Shown here piece by piece: positions 26,054 through 35,683 of a stretch of DNA of 64,000 nucleotides; the first letter of the stretch is position 1, and the number at the start of each line of letters is the position of its first letter. A program made the position numbers and the translations under genes. The notes below the pieces were generated by a model. It searched no databases. It had not been told where the DNA came from and was given only the letters and a program-made list of their open reading frames with translations. This DNA comes from JANQPX01 sp050633905 (GTDB lineage Bacteria > Pseudomonadota > Alphaproteobacteria > Geminicoccales > Geminicoccaceae), in assembly GCA_050633905.1 (NCBI GenBank), contig JBOEHJ010000071.1, forward strand, positions 139,969 to 203,968, read 5' to 3'.

Positions 26054-28150
26054 ATGACTGACATGATCAAACTCACCGTCGATGGCAACGAGGTCGAGGT
26101 TCCCAAGGGATCGACCGTGCTGCAGGCTTGTGAGGCTGCTGGCCAGGAGATCCCGGTTTTCTGTTTTCACCCAAGGCTTGAGATCGCCGGCAATTGCCGT
26201 ATGTGCCTGGTGGAAATGGAAAAATCGCCAAAGCCGATCGCGTCCTGCGCGATGCCGGCGGGTGAAGGCATGGTGATCAAGACCGGCTCCGAGATGGTCC
26301 ACAAGGCGCGCAAAGGCGTGCTTGAGATGCTGCTGATCAACCACCCTCTGGACTGCCCGATCTGCGATCAGGGCGGTGAGTGTGATCTTCAGGATCTGAC
26401 ATTGTTCTACGGTCCCGATCATTCGCGCTTCCAGGAGAACAAGCGTGCGGTCAAGGACAAGGAACTTGGACCGCTCATCGCGACCCATATGACCCGCTGT
26501 ATTCACTGCACCCGCTGCATCCGGTTTGCCAATGAGGTGGCTGGTGTTGAGGAGATGGGGGCCACAGGTCGCGGCGAGCATATGGAAGTTGGCACCTGGG
26601 TCGAGAAGGCGGTGAGCTCGGAGCTTTCCGGAAACATGATCGACATTTGCCCGGTGGGTGCCCTTAATTCCAAGCCTTACGAATATCGCGCGCGTGCCTG
26701 GGAGCTGAAGAAAACCGAATCGGTCGATGTCCTCGATGCCGTTGGTAGCAATATCCGGATTGATGCGCGCGGCACTGAAGTCATGCGCATCGTGCCAAGG
26801 CTGAATGAGGAGATCAACGAGGAATGGATCTCCGATAAGAGCCGCTTTGCTTGTGATGGTCTGAAAAAGCGCCGTCTAGATGTGCCGATGGTGAAGCAAG
26901 ATGGCAAGTTGCAGCCCACTGATTGGCGGACAGCGTTCGAGGCGATCGCGAGCAAGGTCAAAGGACTTGATGGCGATAAGATCGGTGCCATCATCGGTGA
27001 TCTTGCCGATTGCGAGGCGATGGTCGTTCTAAAGGACTTGATGGCAGCGCTCGGTTCGCCCCATATCGATGCACGTCAGGACGGTTCCAAGCTCAGCGAT
27101 GAGCCCCGTTGCAGCTATCTGTTCAATACCACGATCGCTGGTATCGAAGAGGCTGATTTCTGCCTGCTTATCGGTACGAACCCGCGGTTCGAGGCATCAC
27201 TTGTCAATGCAAGGCTTAGAAAGCGGCAGCTTATGGGCGGGTTTACGGTGGCCCGTGTTGGACAGCCTACCGATCTGACCTATCCCGTCACGGAGCTTGG
27301 GGCAGGGGCACAGACCCTGGCTGAGATCGCCGATGGCAGCCATGAGATCGCAAAGGCATTGGAGCAGGCTAAGCGTCCGATGCTGATCTTGGGTCAAGGG
27401 GCGTTGAACAGGTCCGACGGCAATGCCGTTCTCGCAATGGCGCGCGAGATCGTGGATCGCTACGGCTTTGTGCAAGACGGCAAGGGTGATGATGCGGCCT
27501 TGCCGCCTTGGAATGGGTTCAATGTGTTGCATACCGCAGCCAGCCGCGTCGGCGCGCTCGATCTTGGCCTCGTGCCGGGTAAGGGCGGTAAGGATGTGTC
27601 GGCCATGGTCAAGGCCGCTGAAAAAGGCGAGATCGAGGTTCTGTATCTGTTGGGCGCCGACGACATTGATGTTGGATCGCTTGGTGATGCCTTCGTCATC
27701 TATCAGGGGCATCACGGCGATGCTGCGGCACCAAGGGCCGATGTCATCCTTCCCGCTGCGGCCTATACCGAGAAGAACGCGACTTATGTGAATACCGAAG
27801 GCCGGCCGCAGCGCGCCAAGCTCGCGGTGTTTCCTCCAGGCGAGGCCAAGGAGGATTGGAAGATTCTTCGCGCACTCTCCGAAGCGGTCGGCCATACGCT
27901 GCCGTTGAATACGCTAGGCCAGGTGCGCGCACGGATGGCGGAGATCGCACCGCAACTTGCTGAACCTGACGTCATTCAACCAGCTGACTGGCAGAGCATT
28001 GGACGGGCCGGCAAGCTCCTAGCCTCGGCCTTCACCTCGCCAATCGAAGACTTCTATCGAAGCGACCCCATAAGCCGGGCATCGCCGGTCATGGCCGAAT
28101 GCAGCGCCCTGCACGCACCTAGCGAGGAGGCGACAGGCACCCATGGCTGA
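26054..28150 (+). CDS. nuoG: NADH-quinone oxidoreductase subunit G
   Basis: This 698-residue 75-kDa-type subunit carries several Fe-S clusters. The 2Fe-2S ligands are in IPVFCFHPRL and GNCRMCLVEME. The His-Cys cluster lies in HPLDCPICDQGGECDLQDL, and a 4Fe-4S cluster in CIHCTRCIRFANE plus DICPVGAL. A molybdopterin-oxidoreductase-like domain without cofactor residues fills the C-terminal two thirds. It begins 2 bp after nuoF and overlaps nuoH by eight bases. Confidence 0.97.
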   Translation: MTDMIKLTVDGNEVEVPKGSTVLQACEAAGQEIPVFCFHPRLEIAGNCRMCLVEMEKSPKPIASCAMPAGEGMVIKTGSEMVHKARKGVLEMLLINHPLDCPICDQGGECDLQDLTLFYGPDHSRFQENKRAVKDKELGPLIATHMTRCIHCTRCIRFANEVAGVEEMGATGRGEHMEVGTWVEKAVSSELSGNMIDICPVGALNSKPYEYRARAWELKKTESVDVLDAVGSNIRIDARGTEVMRIVPRLNEEINEEWISDKSRFACDGLKKRRLDVPMVKQDGKLQPTDWRTAFEAIASKVKGLDGDKIGAIIGDLADCEAMVVLKDLMAALGSPHIDARQDGSKLSDEPRCSYLFNTTIAGIEEADFCLLIGTNPRFEASLVNARLRKRQLMGGFTVARVGQPTDLTYPVTELGAGAQTLAEIADGSHEIAKALEQAKRPMLILGQGALNRSDGNAVLAMAREIVDRYGFVQDGKGDDAALPPWNGFNVLHTAASRVGALDLGLVPGKGGKDVSAMVKAAEKGEIEVLYLLGADDIDVGSLGDAFVIYQGHHGDAAAPRADVILPAAAYTEKNATYVNTEGRPQRAKLAVFPPGEAKEDWKILRALSEAVGHTLPLNTLGQVRARMAEIAPQLAEPDVIQPADWQSIGRAGKLLASAFTSPIEDFYRSDPISRASPVMAECSALHAPSEEATGTHG

Positions 28151-29153
28151 GTTCTGGACAAGCTATCTCTGGCCGACGATCTGGATCGTCATGCAGATCC
28201 TCGTGATCATGGTGCCGCTGATGTTGGCGGTTGCCTATTTAACGCTAGCTGAGCGCAAAGTGATCGCCTCCATGCAGCTTCGTCAGGGACCGATGGTGGT
28301 CGGCCCGATGGGGCTTCTTCAGCCGATTGCTGATGCGGTCAAGCTACTGGTTAAAGAGACCATTATTCCGACCGGTGCTAACAAGGTAGTCTTCATCCTG
28401 GCACCTATCGTGACCTTTACGTTGGCCATGATTGGCTGGGCAGTGATTCCCTTCGGCGAGGGGCTGGTGATTGCCGATATCAATGTCGGCATTTTGTATC
28501 TCTTTGCCATCTCATCCCTTGGGGTTTACGGCATTTTGATGGCCGGCTGGGCCAGTAATTCGCGCTATGCATTCCTGGGTGCCCTTCGTTCTGCCGCTCA
28601 GATGGTGTCTTACGAGATCGCGATCGGGCTGATCATCATCAATGTCTTGCTCTGCGTTGGATCTTTAAACCTCTCCGACATCGTGATGGCTCAGGAAACC
28701 TGGTGGTTCTTCATTCCCCATTTTCCGATGTTCATGATCTTCATCGCCTCCATCTTGGCCGAGACCAATCGTCATCCCTTCGATCTGCCTGAGGCTGAAG
28801 CGGAGTTGGTTGCCGGTTATAATGTTGAATATTCGTCCATGGGCTTTGCGCTCTTCTTCCTTGGCGAATATGCCAACATGATCCTGATGAGCGCGATGGC
28901 CGCGATCCTGTTTCTGGGTGGTTGGCTGCCGCCGATCGATATAGCGCCGCTCACCTGGATCCCAGGCCCGGTTTGGCTGATTTTGAAGATCTGCTTCGTG
29001 CTGTTCATCTTTATCTGGGCGCGCGCGACATTGCCGCGTTATCGCTATGATCAGCTGATGCGCCTTGGCTGGAAGGTGTTCTTGCCTCTGTCCTTGCTCT
29101 GGGTCGTGCTGACCTCGGGTTTTCTCGTCGCCTTCGACATGCTGCCAAAATGA
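28143..29153 (+). CDS. nuoH: NADH-quinone oxidoreductase subunit H
   Basis: This 336-residue, eight-helix membrane subunit links the quinone cavity to the proton channels. Conserved segments include LTLAERKVIASMQLRQGP near the N-terminus and ETNRHPFDLPEAEAELVAGY, the acidic loop at the quinone channel. Confidence 0.97.
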   Translation: MAEFWTSYLWPTIWIVMQILVIMVPLMLAVAYLTLAERKVIASMQLRQGPMVVGPMGLLQPIADAVKLLVKETIIPTGANKVVFILAPIVTFTLAMIGWAVIPFGEGLVIADINVGILYLFAISSLGVYGILMAGWASNSRYAFLGALRSAAQMVSYEIAIGLIIINVLLCVGSLNLSDIVMAQETWWFFIPHFPMFMIFIASILAETNRHPFDLPEAEAELVAGYNVEYSSMGFALFFLGEYANMILMSAMAAILFLGGWLPPIDIAPLTWIPGPVWLILKICFVLFIFIWARATLPRYRYDQLMRLGWKVFLPLSLLWVVLTSGFLVAFDMLPK

Positions 29154-29169
29154 GGGGTGAAGACGTCTG

Positions 29170-29658
29170 ATGGTTTTTCTCGATCGCGCCGCCCGCACCC
29201 TTTTATGGAAAGAGTTGGTTTCTGGTTTTGCGCTCACATTCAAATATATGTTCAAGAAGAACGTGACGCTCAACTATCCCAACGAAAAAGGTCCGCTCAG
29301 CCCCCGCTTCCGCGGCGAGCATGTGCTAAGACGCTATCCCTCGGGGGAAGAACGTTGCATCGCCTGTAAGCTGTGCGAGGCAATTTGCCCAGCCCAGGCG
29401 ATCACCATCGAAAGCGAGCCCAGGCCTGATGGTTCGAGACGGACCACGCGCTACGATATCGACATGGTCAAGTGCATCTATTGCGGCATGTGCGAGGAAA
29501 GCTGTCCGGTGGACGCGATCGTCGAGGGACCGAATTTTGAATTCGCGACCGAAACGCGCGCAGAACTTTTCTACAACAAGGAAAAGCTGCTGGCGAATGG
29601 TGATCGCTGGGAAAAGGAAATCGCCGCTAATCTTGCAGCCGATGCCCCTTATCGCTAA
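29170..29658 (+). CDS. nuoI: NADH-quinone oxidoreductase subunit I
   Basis: This 162-residue ferredoxin-like subunit (TYKY type) has two 4Fe-4S motifs, CIACKLCEAICPAQA and CIYCGMCEESCPVDA, which hold clusters N6a and N6b. An amphipathic N-terminal segment anchors it to the membrane arm. Confidence 0.97.
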   Translation: MVFLDRAARTLLWKELVSGFALTFKYMFKKNVTLNYPNEKGPLSPRFRGEHVLRRYPSGEERCIACKLCEAICPAQAITIESEPRPDGSRRTTRYDIDMVKCIYCGMCEESCPVDAIVEGPNFEFATETRAELFYNKEKLLANGDRWEKEIAANLAADAPYR

Positions 29659-29723
29659 ACCCAAACGCGCAATGTACAAATGCGTTCATACTGTACCTGG
29701 CACGCTTGTGCCCTGAGGAAGAG

Positions 29724-30329
29724 ATGATCGTTCAACAGCTGGTCTTTTATTTATTCTCCTTCGTCGCGATAGCGTCGGCCGTGATGGTCATTTCAGCCAG
29801 AAACCCAGTGCATTCTGTGCTGTTTCTGATCCTGGCCTTCTTCAATGCCGCCGGACTTTTCGTGCTAATAGGTGCTGAATTCCTGGCGATGGTGCTGGTG
29901 GTCGTCTATGTCGGCGCGGTTGCAGTGTTGTTCATTTTCGTGGTGATGATGCTGGACATCAATTTTGTCCGGATGCGCGAAGGCTTTCTCCAATATCTGC
30001 CGATCGGTCTGTTGATCGGTGGCATCCTTTGTGTGGAGCTGATGTTCGTCGTCGGCAGTTGGGTGCTGGCACCGATCACCGCCAATCTCGAGCAGCCGGC
30101 ACCACTCGCGGTCAGCAATACCGAAGCCCTGGGTGATCTGCTCTATACCGAGTATTTCTATCTGTTCCAGATCGCCGGCCTGATCTTACTGGTGGCGATC
30201 ATCGGTGCGATCACCTTGACGCTGCGCCATCGACCGGGCGTGCGCCGCCAAGATATTGCCGAGCAGGTCCACCGCTCCGCCGCAGACGCGATCGAAATTA
30301 AGAAAATCCAGCCGGGGAGCGGTGCTTGA
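29724..30329 (+). CDS. nuoJ: NADH-quinone oxidoreductase subunit J
   Basis: This 201-residue membrane subunit contains AMVLVVVYVGAVAVLFIFVV, the pi-bulge-bearing third helix typical of NuoJ. ATG 29724 with GAGGAAGAG just upstream was chosen over an earlier in-frame start at 29706. Its TGA overlaps the nuoK ATG. Confidence 0.95.
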   Translation: MIVQQLVFYLFSFVAIASAVMVISARNPVHSVLFLILAFFNAAGLFVLIGAEFLAMVLVVVYVGAVAVLFIFVVMMLDINFVRMREGFLQYLPIGLLIGGILCVELMFVVGSWVLAPITANLEQPAPLAVSNTEALGDLLYTEYFYLFQIAGLILLVAIIGAITLTLRHRPGVRRQDIAEQVHRSAADAIEIKKIQPGSGA

Positions 30330-30643
30330 TGGAAATGGCGGTCCCTCTTTCCCACTACCTCACCGTCGCGGCGATTTTGTTCACCCTCGGTATTTTCGGG
30401 ATTTTTCTCAACCGGAAGAACGTGATCATCATCTTGATGTCGATCGAGTTGATGCTGCTCGCGATCAACCTGAACTTTGTCGCTTTCTCCGCCTATCTCG
30501 GGGATTTGTCGGGCCAGGTCTTCGCCATGTTCATACTGACCGTTGCGGCAGCGGAGGCGGCGATCGGCCTTGCCATCCTCGTCGTTTATTTCCGTAACCG
30601 AGGCAGCATCGAGGTTGACGACATCAACCTCATGAAGGGCTGA
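30329..30643 (+). CDS. nuoK: NADH-quinone oxidoreductase subunit K
   Basis: This 104-residue, three-helix subunit has membrane-buried glutamates in MSIELMLLAINLNFVAFS and AAAEAAIGLAILVVYFR, which take part in proton transfer. The start ATG 30329 overlaps the nuoJ stop by one base; ATG 30335 is possible. Confidence 0.95.
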   Translation: MEMAVPLSHYLTVAAILFTLGIFGIFLNRKNVIIILMSIELMLLAINLNFVAFSAYLGDLSGQVFAMFILTVAAAEAAIGLAILVVYFRNRGSIEVDDINLMKG

Positions 30644-30646
30644 GCC

Positions 30647-32566
30647 ATGTTCGCAACCGGCATCGTTTTCTTCCCGCTTCTCGGCGCGATCATTGCAGGC
30701 TTCTTTGGCCGCTTCATCGGTGATCGGGCCTCACAGATCGTTACCTGCCTCGGTATGGTCCTTTCGGCGATTTGCGCCTGGGTTGTCCTTTTTGGGGTGA
30801 TCGGGACCGAGGGGTACAAAGTTGATCTCCTGACCTGGATCCGCTCTGGCACTTTTGAGGTGGACTGGACGCTGCGGATCGACCCACTCTCCGGCATCAT
30901 GATGTTCGTTGTGTCGACGGTGTCGACGCTGATCCATGTTTATTCGATCGGCTATATGTCCCACGACCCTCATGTGCCACGATTCATGGCTTATCTCTCG
31001 TTGTTCACCTTCTTCATGCTGATGTTGGTCACCGCCGATAATTTTTTACAGCTTTTCTTCGGCTGGGAAGGTGTCGGCCTCGTCTCGTATCTTTTGATCG
31101 GTTTTTGGTACACCAAGCCATCGGCCTGCGCCGCGGCGATGAAAGCGTTTCTGGTCAACCGGGTCGGTGATGTCGGCTTCGCTCTCGGCATTGCCGGCGT
31201 TTACCTGCTCTTCGATTCGATCGAATTCGATGTGGTATTTGAACGGGTCGCCGAATTCGCCGATCACTCAATTCTGTTGTTCGGCAGTGAACTCCATGCA
31301 CTCACCGTCATCTGCTTCCTCCTGTTCATCGGTGCGATGGGCAAGTCTGCACAGCTGGGGCTCCACACCTGGCTGCCCGATGCCATGGAGGGACCAACCC
31401 CGGTTTCAGCGTTGATCCATGCGGCTACCATGGTGACGGCGGGCGTTTTCCTCGTGGCTCGCTGCTCAGCTTTGTTTGAATTTGCGCCTTGGACCCTCGG
31501 TTTCGTGACGTTCGTTGGGGCAAGTACAGCGTTTTTTGCAGCGACCATTGGTTTGGTGCAGAATGACATCAAACGTGTGATTGCTTATTCGACCTGCTCG
31601 CAGCTTGGCTACATGTTCTTCGTCTGCGGCCTTGGCGCGTATTCGGTCGGCATCTTCCATCTCTACACTCACGCCTTCTTCAAAGCCTTGTTGTTCCTGT
31701 CCGCGGGGTCCGTGATCCATGCGATGTCGGATGAGCAAGATATGCGCAATATGGGGGGCATCTGGAGAAAGATCCCGATCACTTATGTGATGATGTGGAT
31801 CGGCTCTCTGGCGCTCGCCGGCATGCCGTTCTTTGCTGGCTTCTTTTCCAAGGACCTTATCCTCGAGGTGGCCTGGGCCTCCCATGGACCATTCGCGGGT
31901 TACGCGTTTTGGCTGGGCATGGCCGCTGCTGTCATGACGGCTTTTTATTCTTGGCGCCTCCTGTTCATGACCTTCCACGGCACGCCTAGAGCAAGCGAGG
32001 AAGTGATGAGCCATGTTCATGAGAGCCCTTATGTGATGACGATACCGCTGATGCTGCTCGCAGTCGGCGCGGTGCTCGCCGGTGTTCTAGGCTTGCCGAT
32101 GGTGAGCGAGGATGGGGCATTCTGGGGCGGATCGATTGTCATGCTTGGTGAGCATAATATCATCGAAGAAGCTCATCACGTGCCGTTCATCATCAAGATC
32201 TTGCCGATCATAGCTGGCGTAATCGGAATTGGCCTCGCTTACGTGTTCTATCTCCAAAAGCCAGACCTTCCCGGCCGGTTGGCAGAGCGCGCGCAGGGTG
32301 TTTACCAGTTCCTCTTGAACAAATGGTATATCGACGAGCTCTACGACTTTCTCTTTGTTCGTCCAGCAAAACGGCTTGGCCATCACCTCTGGCAGATCGG
32401 CGATGTCGGCATTATCGATCAGTTCGGCCCGAACGGTGTGGCCGCAACGGCGCTCAATGTCGCCCGACGGGCAGCAGCCCTACAGACCGGCTTTGTCTAC
32501 CACTATGCGTTTGCCATGTTGATCGGGGTCGCGGCCCTGGTCACTTGGTATCTGTTCAGGCTCTAG
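30647..32566 (+). CDS. nuoL: NADH-quinone oxidoreductase subunit L
   Basis: This 639-residue antiporter-like subunit is the most distal proton-pumping subunit, with the long lateral helix at its C-terminus. Landmarks are FFGWEGVGLVSYLLIGFWY (key Glu), SAQLGLHTWLPDAMEGPTPV (lysine-channel region) and HAFFKALLFLSAGSVIHAM. Its TAG stop starts a copy of the dispersed repeat, which separates it from nuoM. Confidence 0.97.
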   Translation: MFATGIVFFPLLGAIIAGFFGRFIGDRASQIVTCLGMVLSAICAWVVLFGVIGTEGYKVDLLTWIRSGTFEVDWTLRIDPLSGIMMFVVSTVSTLIHVYSIGYMSHDPHVPRFMAYLSLFTFFMLMLVTADNFLQLFFGWEGVGLVSYLLIGFWYTKPSACAAAMKAFLVNRVGDVGFALGIAGVYLLFDSIEFDVVFERVAEFADHSILLFGSELHALTVICFLLFIGAMGKSAQLGLHTWLPDAMEGPTPVSALIHAATMVTAGVFLVARCSALFEFAPWTLGFVTFVGASTAFFAATIGLVQNDIKRVIAYSTCSQLGYMFFVCGLGAYSVGIFHLYTHAFFKALLFLSAGSVIHAMSDEQDMRNMGGIWRKIPITYVMMWIGSLALAGMPFFAGFFSKDLILEVAWASHGPFAGYAFWLGMAAAVMTAFYSWRLLFMTFHGTPRASEEVMSHVHESPYVMTIPLMLLAVGAVLAGVLGLPMVSEDGAFWGGSIVMLGEHNIIEEAHHVPFIIKILPIIAGVIGIGLAYVFYLQKPDLPGRLAERAQGVYQFLLNKWYIDELYDFLFVRPAKRLGHHLWQIGDVGIIDQFGPNGVAATALNVARRAAALQTGFVYHYAFAMLIGVAALVTWYLFRL

Positions 32567-32612
32567 TTGCATGGCCACTTCATGTGATTTCCCAAGCGGC
32601 GAAGATATGATC
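32564..32612 (+). repeat. Dispersed stop-codon-associated repeat, copy 4 (within the nuo operon)
   Basis: TAGTTGCATGGCCACTTCAT starts at the nuoL stop and matches the 63.65 kb copy (TAGTGGCGTGGCCACTTCAT). The downstream half is short (AAGCGGCGAAGATATGATC). About 80 bases later TGGTCATACCA (32691-32701) resembles the reversed start of copy 2, just before the nuoM ribosome binding site. Confidence 0.55.
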
Positions 32613-32715
32613 ATTCAACACCGAGACGATGGGGTTTTCCCGAAGGAAATACAACGAGGTGGTTGCGCCACTGGTCGTGCCATGTCGCTGTGGTCATACC
32701 ACTTGGGAGCGAATG

Positions 32716-34215
32716 ATGAGTGATTGGCCGCTGCTCTCATTGGTGATTTTCCTGCCGCTTGCCGGCGCTGCCTTTATTTTGATGATCAGAGGTGAGGAAG
32801 AGGTCGTCAATCAGAATGCCAAGGCGGTGGCGCTCTGGACGGCGGCGATAACCTTCCTCTTGTCTTTGATGATCTGGGGTAACTTCGACAGCTCACGCTC
32901 CGACTTCCAGCTGGTGGAACGGGTCGAATGGCTGGCGGGCCTCAACATCAACTACCATGTCGGCGTTGATGGGATTTCTCTATTTCTGATCCTCTTATCG
33001 ACGCTTACGACGCTCGTCTGCATCGGGGTTTCCTGGGAGTCGGTGCAGCATCGCGTGAAGGAATACATGGTCGCCTTCCTGGTGATGGAAACCTTCATGG
33101 TCGGCGTGTTCTGCGCGCTGGATTTCGTGCTGTTCTACCTGTTCTTCGAAGGCATTCTGATCCCGATGTTCTTGATCATCGGGATCTGGGGCGGCGCTCG
33201 CCGGGTCTATTCGGCCTTCAAGTTTTTCTTGTACACCCTTTTAGGCTCGGTTCTGTTTTTGGTCGCGATCCTGGTGATGTATCTCCAGGAAGGGACGACA
33301 GATATTCCGACCTTGATGACAGCAACCTTCGATCCGGCACTACAGAAGTGGCTCTGGCTTGCGATGTTCGCGTCCTTTGCCGTCAAGGTGCCGATGTGGC
33401 CCTTCCACACCTGGCTGCCGGATGCCCATGTCGAGGCGCCGACCGCGGGCTCAGTGGTTCTTGCGGGGGTGCTTTTAAAGCTTGGCGGCTACGGATTCCT
33501 GCGATTTTCGTTGCCGATGTTGCCCGAGGCCACCGCTTATTTTACGCCGCTGATCTACACGCTCTCCATTGTGGCCGTGGTCTATACATCCCTGGTCGCG
33601 CTGATGCAGACCGATATGAAAAAGCTGATCGCCTACAGCTCGGTTGCCCATATGGGGATGGTGACGATTGGCATCTTCACGCTCAATCCGCTCGGCATTC
33701 AAGGTAGCATTATTCAGATGTTGAGCCATGGCTTGGTGTCCGCCGCCCTCTTCATGTGCGTCGGCGTCGTCTATGATCGCCTGCACAGCCGTGACATTGA
33801 TTATTATGGCGGCCTGGTCCAGCGGATGCCTGCATATGCGGTGGTTTTCATGCTGTTCATGTTGGCGTCAGTTGGGCTTCCCGGCACGTCCGGTTTCGTC
33901 GGTGAGATCATGGTACTCATCGGCGTGTTTCAAGTGAACCAGTGGGTCGCGGTTTTCGCGGCAAGCGGGATGGTGTTGGGCGCTGCCTATATGCTCTGGC
34001 TCTATCGTCGGGTCATCTTTGGTGATCTCACAAAAGACCATCTGTTGATGATCAAGGACCTTCGACCCCATGAGATTGCCTGTTTTGCGCCACTGATCAT
34101 CCTGGTACTGCTGATGGGGATCTATCCCGCTTTGTTTCTCGACCCGATGGCGGCCTCTGTTGATCATTTGCTGAACCAGGCAGTTTTGCCGCAAACCGAA
34201 CTGGCGGTGCGCTGA
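32716..34215 (+). CDS. nuoM: NADH-quinone oxidoreductase subunit M
   Basis: This 499-residue antiporter-like proton-pumping subunit has LFYLFFEGILIPMFLIIGIW, the WPFHTWLPDAHVEAPTAGSV channel segment and SHGLVSAALFMCVGV. The start is ATG 32716, where GGGAG sits 6 nt upstream. The frame is open to 32629, but those codons come from the repeat-bearing spacer. Confidence 0.95.
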   Translation: MSDWPLLSLVIFLPLAGAAFILMIRGEEEVVNQNAKAVALWTAAITFLLSLMIWGNFDSSRSDFQLVERVEWLAGLNINYHVGVDGISLFLILLSTLTTLVCIGVSWESVQHRVKEYMVAFLVMETFMVGVFCALDFVLFYLFFEGILIPMFLIIGIWGGARRVYSAFKFFLYTLLGSVLFLVAILVMYLQEGTTDIPTLMTATFDPALQKWLWLAMFASFAVKVPMWPFHTWLPDAHVEAPTAGSVVLAGVLLKLGGYGFLRFSLPMLPEATAYFTPLIYTLSIVAVVYTSLVALMQTDMKKLIAYSSVAHMGMVTIGIFTLNPLGIQGSIIQMLSHGLVSAALFMCVGVVYDRLHSRDIDYYGGLVQRMPAYAVVFMLFMLASVGLPGTSGFVGEIMVLIGVFQVNQWVAVFAASGMVLGAAYMLWLYRRVIFGDLTKDHLLMIKDLRPHEIACFAPLIILVLLMGIYPALFLDPMAASVDHLLNQAVLPQTELAVR

Positions 34216-34216
34216 T

Positions 34217-35683
34217 ATGTTGGATATCGCGATGTTTGATCTCGCCCCCGCGATGACCGAGATTTTCCTGGTTCTCGTTGCCTTAGCCTTGCTGATGGTG
34301 GGTGCGTTCCGTGATGAGGAGCAAGATAGCGATCGCTTCGTGTCCTCTCTTGCGGTCATGGCTTTGGTGGTGGCGTTTTTTATCATCTGGGTCGGCGACA
34401 AAGAGCAGGCGATTACCTTTAATGGCCTCTTTATCACCGATGGTTTTGCCGCCTTCTTGAAAGGCCTTGTGCTGATCGGCACGGCAGTCTGCCTGATTAT
34501 GACGCCGAGCTATCTCCAGCGCGAAGGGGTCAACCGGTTCGAGTACAGCGTGCTCGCATTGTTCGCGACCGTTGGCATGCTGATGATGATCTCGGCGAAT
34601 AGCCTGATTTCGCTCTATGTGGCGCTGGAACTGCAGAGCCTGCCGCTCTACGTGATGACCGCCTTTCACCGGGACAAGCTTCGAGCGAGTGAAGCCGGGC
34701 TTAAGTATTTTGTTCTAGGCGCACTTGCCTCGGGCTTGCTGCTCTACGGTTGCTCGATGATCTATGGCTTTACCGGAACGCTGTCCTTTCCTGGCCTTGC
34801 AGCAGCCCTGTCGCCGGAAACGATCGGGGACGGGACGATTAGCGCCGGTGTGGTCATCGGCCTCGTGTTTGTCGCAGCAGGTCTCGCTTTCAAGCTCGCG
34901 GCCGTTCCCTTTCATATGTGGACCCCTGATGTCTATGAAGGGGCACCGACGCCGGTCACGGCCTTTCTCGCAGCAGCTCCTAAGGTGGCGGCCATGGGGT
35001 TGACCATCCGGGTCTTTTATCAGCCTTTTGGCGACTGGGTCAGCCAGTGGCAGCAGATCATCGTCTTCATCTCGATCGCTTCGATGTTGCTCGGCGCCTT
35101 TGCCGCGATTGGCCAAAGCAACATCAAGCGCCTGTTGGCCTATAGCGGTATCGGGCATATTGGTTTTGCCCTGGTCGGTCTGGCTGCGGGAACGGAAAAG
35201 GGCGTTTACAGCGTCTTGGTCTACCTCGCGATCTACCTGGTGATGACGCTGGGTGCCTTCGCCTGCGTCTTGGTGATGCGGCGAAACGGTGCGCCGGTGG
35301 AGCAGATCGACGATCTGAGAGGCCTTGCGCGGCAACAGCCCCTGCTGGCGGCGTCTATTGCGGTTTTCATGTTTTCGCTCGCCGGCATTCCACCGCTCGC
35401 CGGCTTTTTCGGTAAGCTCTATGTCTTCATGGCAGCTGTGGATGCTGATCTCGTACCTCTCGCGATCATTGGTGTACTGGCAAGTGTCGTTGGGGCCTAT
35501 TACTACCTTCGGATCGTCAAGGTGATGTATTTCGACGACCTCGTAGAGCCTTTGGACACCACGATGGGGCGTGAGTTCTCGATTGTGGTTGGCATTGCAG
35601 CCGTCTTCAATCTCGCTTTTTGCCTGAACCCGAGCCTGCTTTTGGGACATGCTGAGCGCGCGGCTCTCGCTTTATTCTCGTGA
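34217..35683 (+). CDS. nuoN: NADH-quinone oxidoreductase subunit N
   Basis: This 488-residue third antiporter-like subunit has LYVALELQSLPLYVMTAFHR, KLAAVPFHMWTPDVYEGAP and IKRLLAYSGIGHIGFALVG. It starts 1 bp after the nuoM stop. It ends in a four-base GTGA overlap with the biotin ligase gene, so the operon appears to read through into it. Confidence 0.96.
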   Translation: MLDIAMFDLAPAMTEIFLVLVALALLMVGAFRDEEQDSDRFVSSLAVMALVVAFFIIWVGDKEQAITFNGLFITDGFAAFLKGLVLIGTAVCLIMTPSYLQREGVNRFEYSVLALFATVGMLMMISANSLISLYVALELQSLPLYVMTAFHRDKLRASEAGLKYFVLGALASGLLLYGCSMIYGFTGTLSFPGLAAALSPETIGDGTISAGVVIGLVFVAAGLAFKLAAVPFHMWTPDVYEGAPTPVTAFLAAAPKVAAMGLTIRVFYQPFGDWVSQWQQIIVFISIASMLLGAFAAIGQSNIKRLLAYSGIGHIGFALVGLAAGTEKGVYSVLVYLAIYLVMTLGAFACVLVMRRNGAPVEQIDDLRGLARQQPLLAASIAVFMFSLAGIPPLAGFFGKLYVFMAAVDADLVPLAIIGVLASVVGAYYYLRIVKVMYFDDLVEPLDTTMGREFSIVVGIAAVFNLAFCLNPSLLLGHAERAALALFS

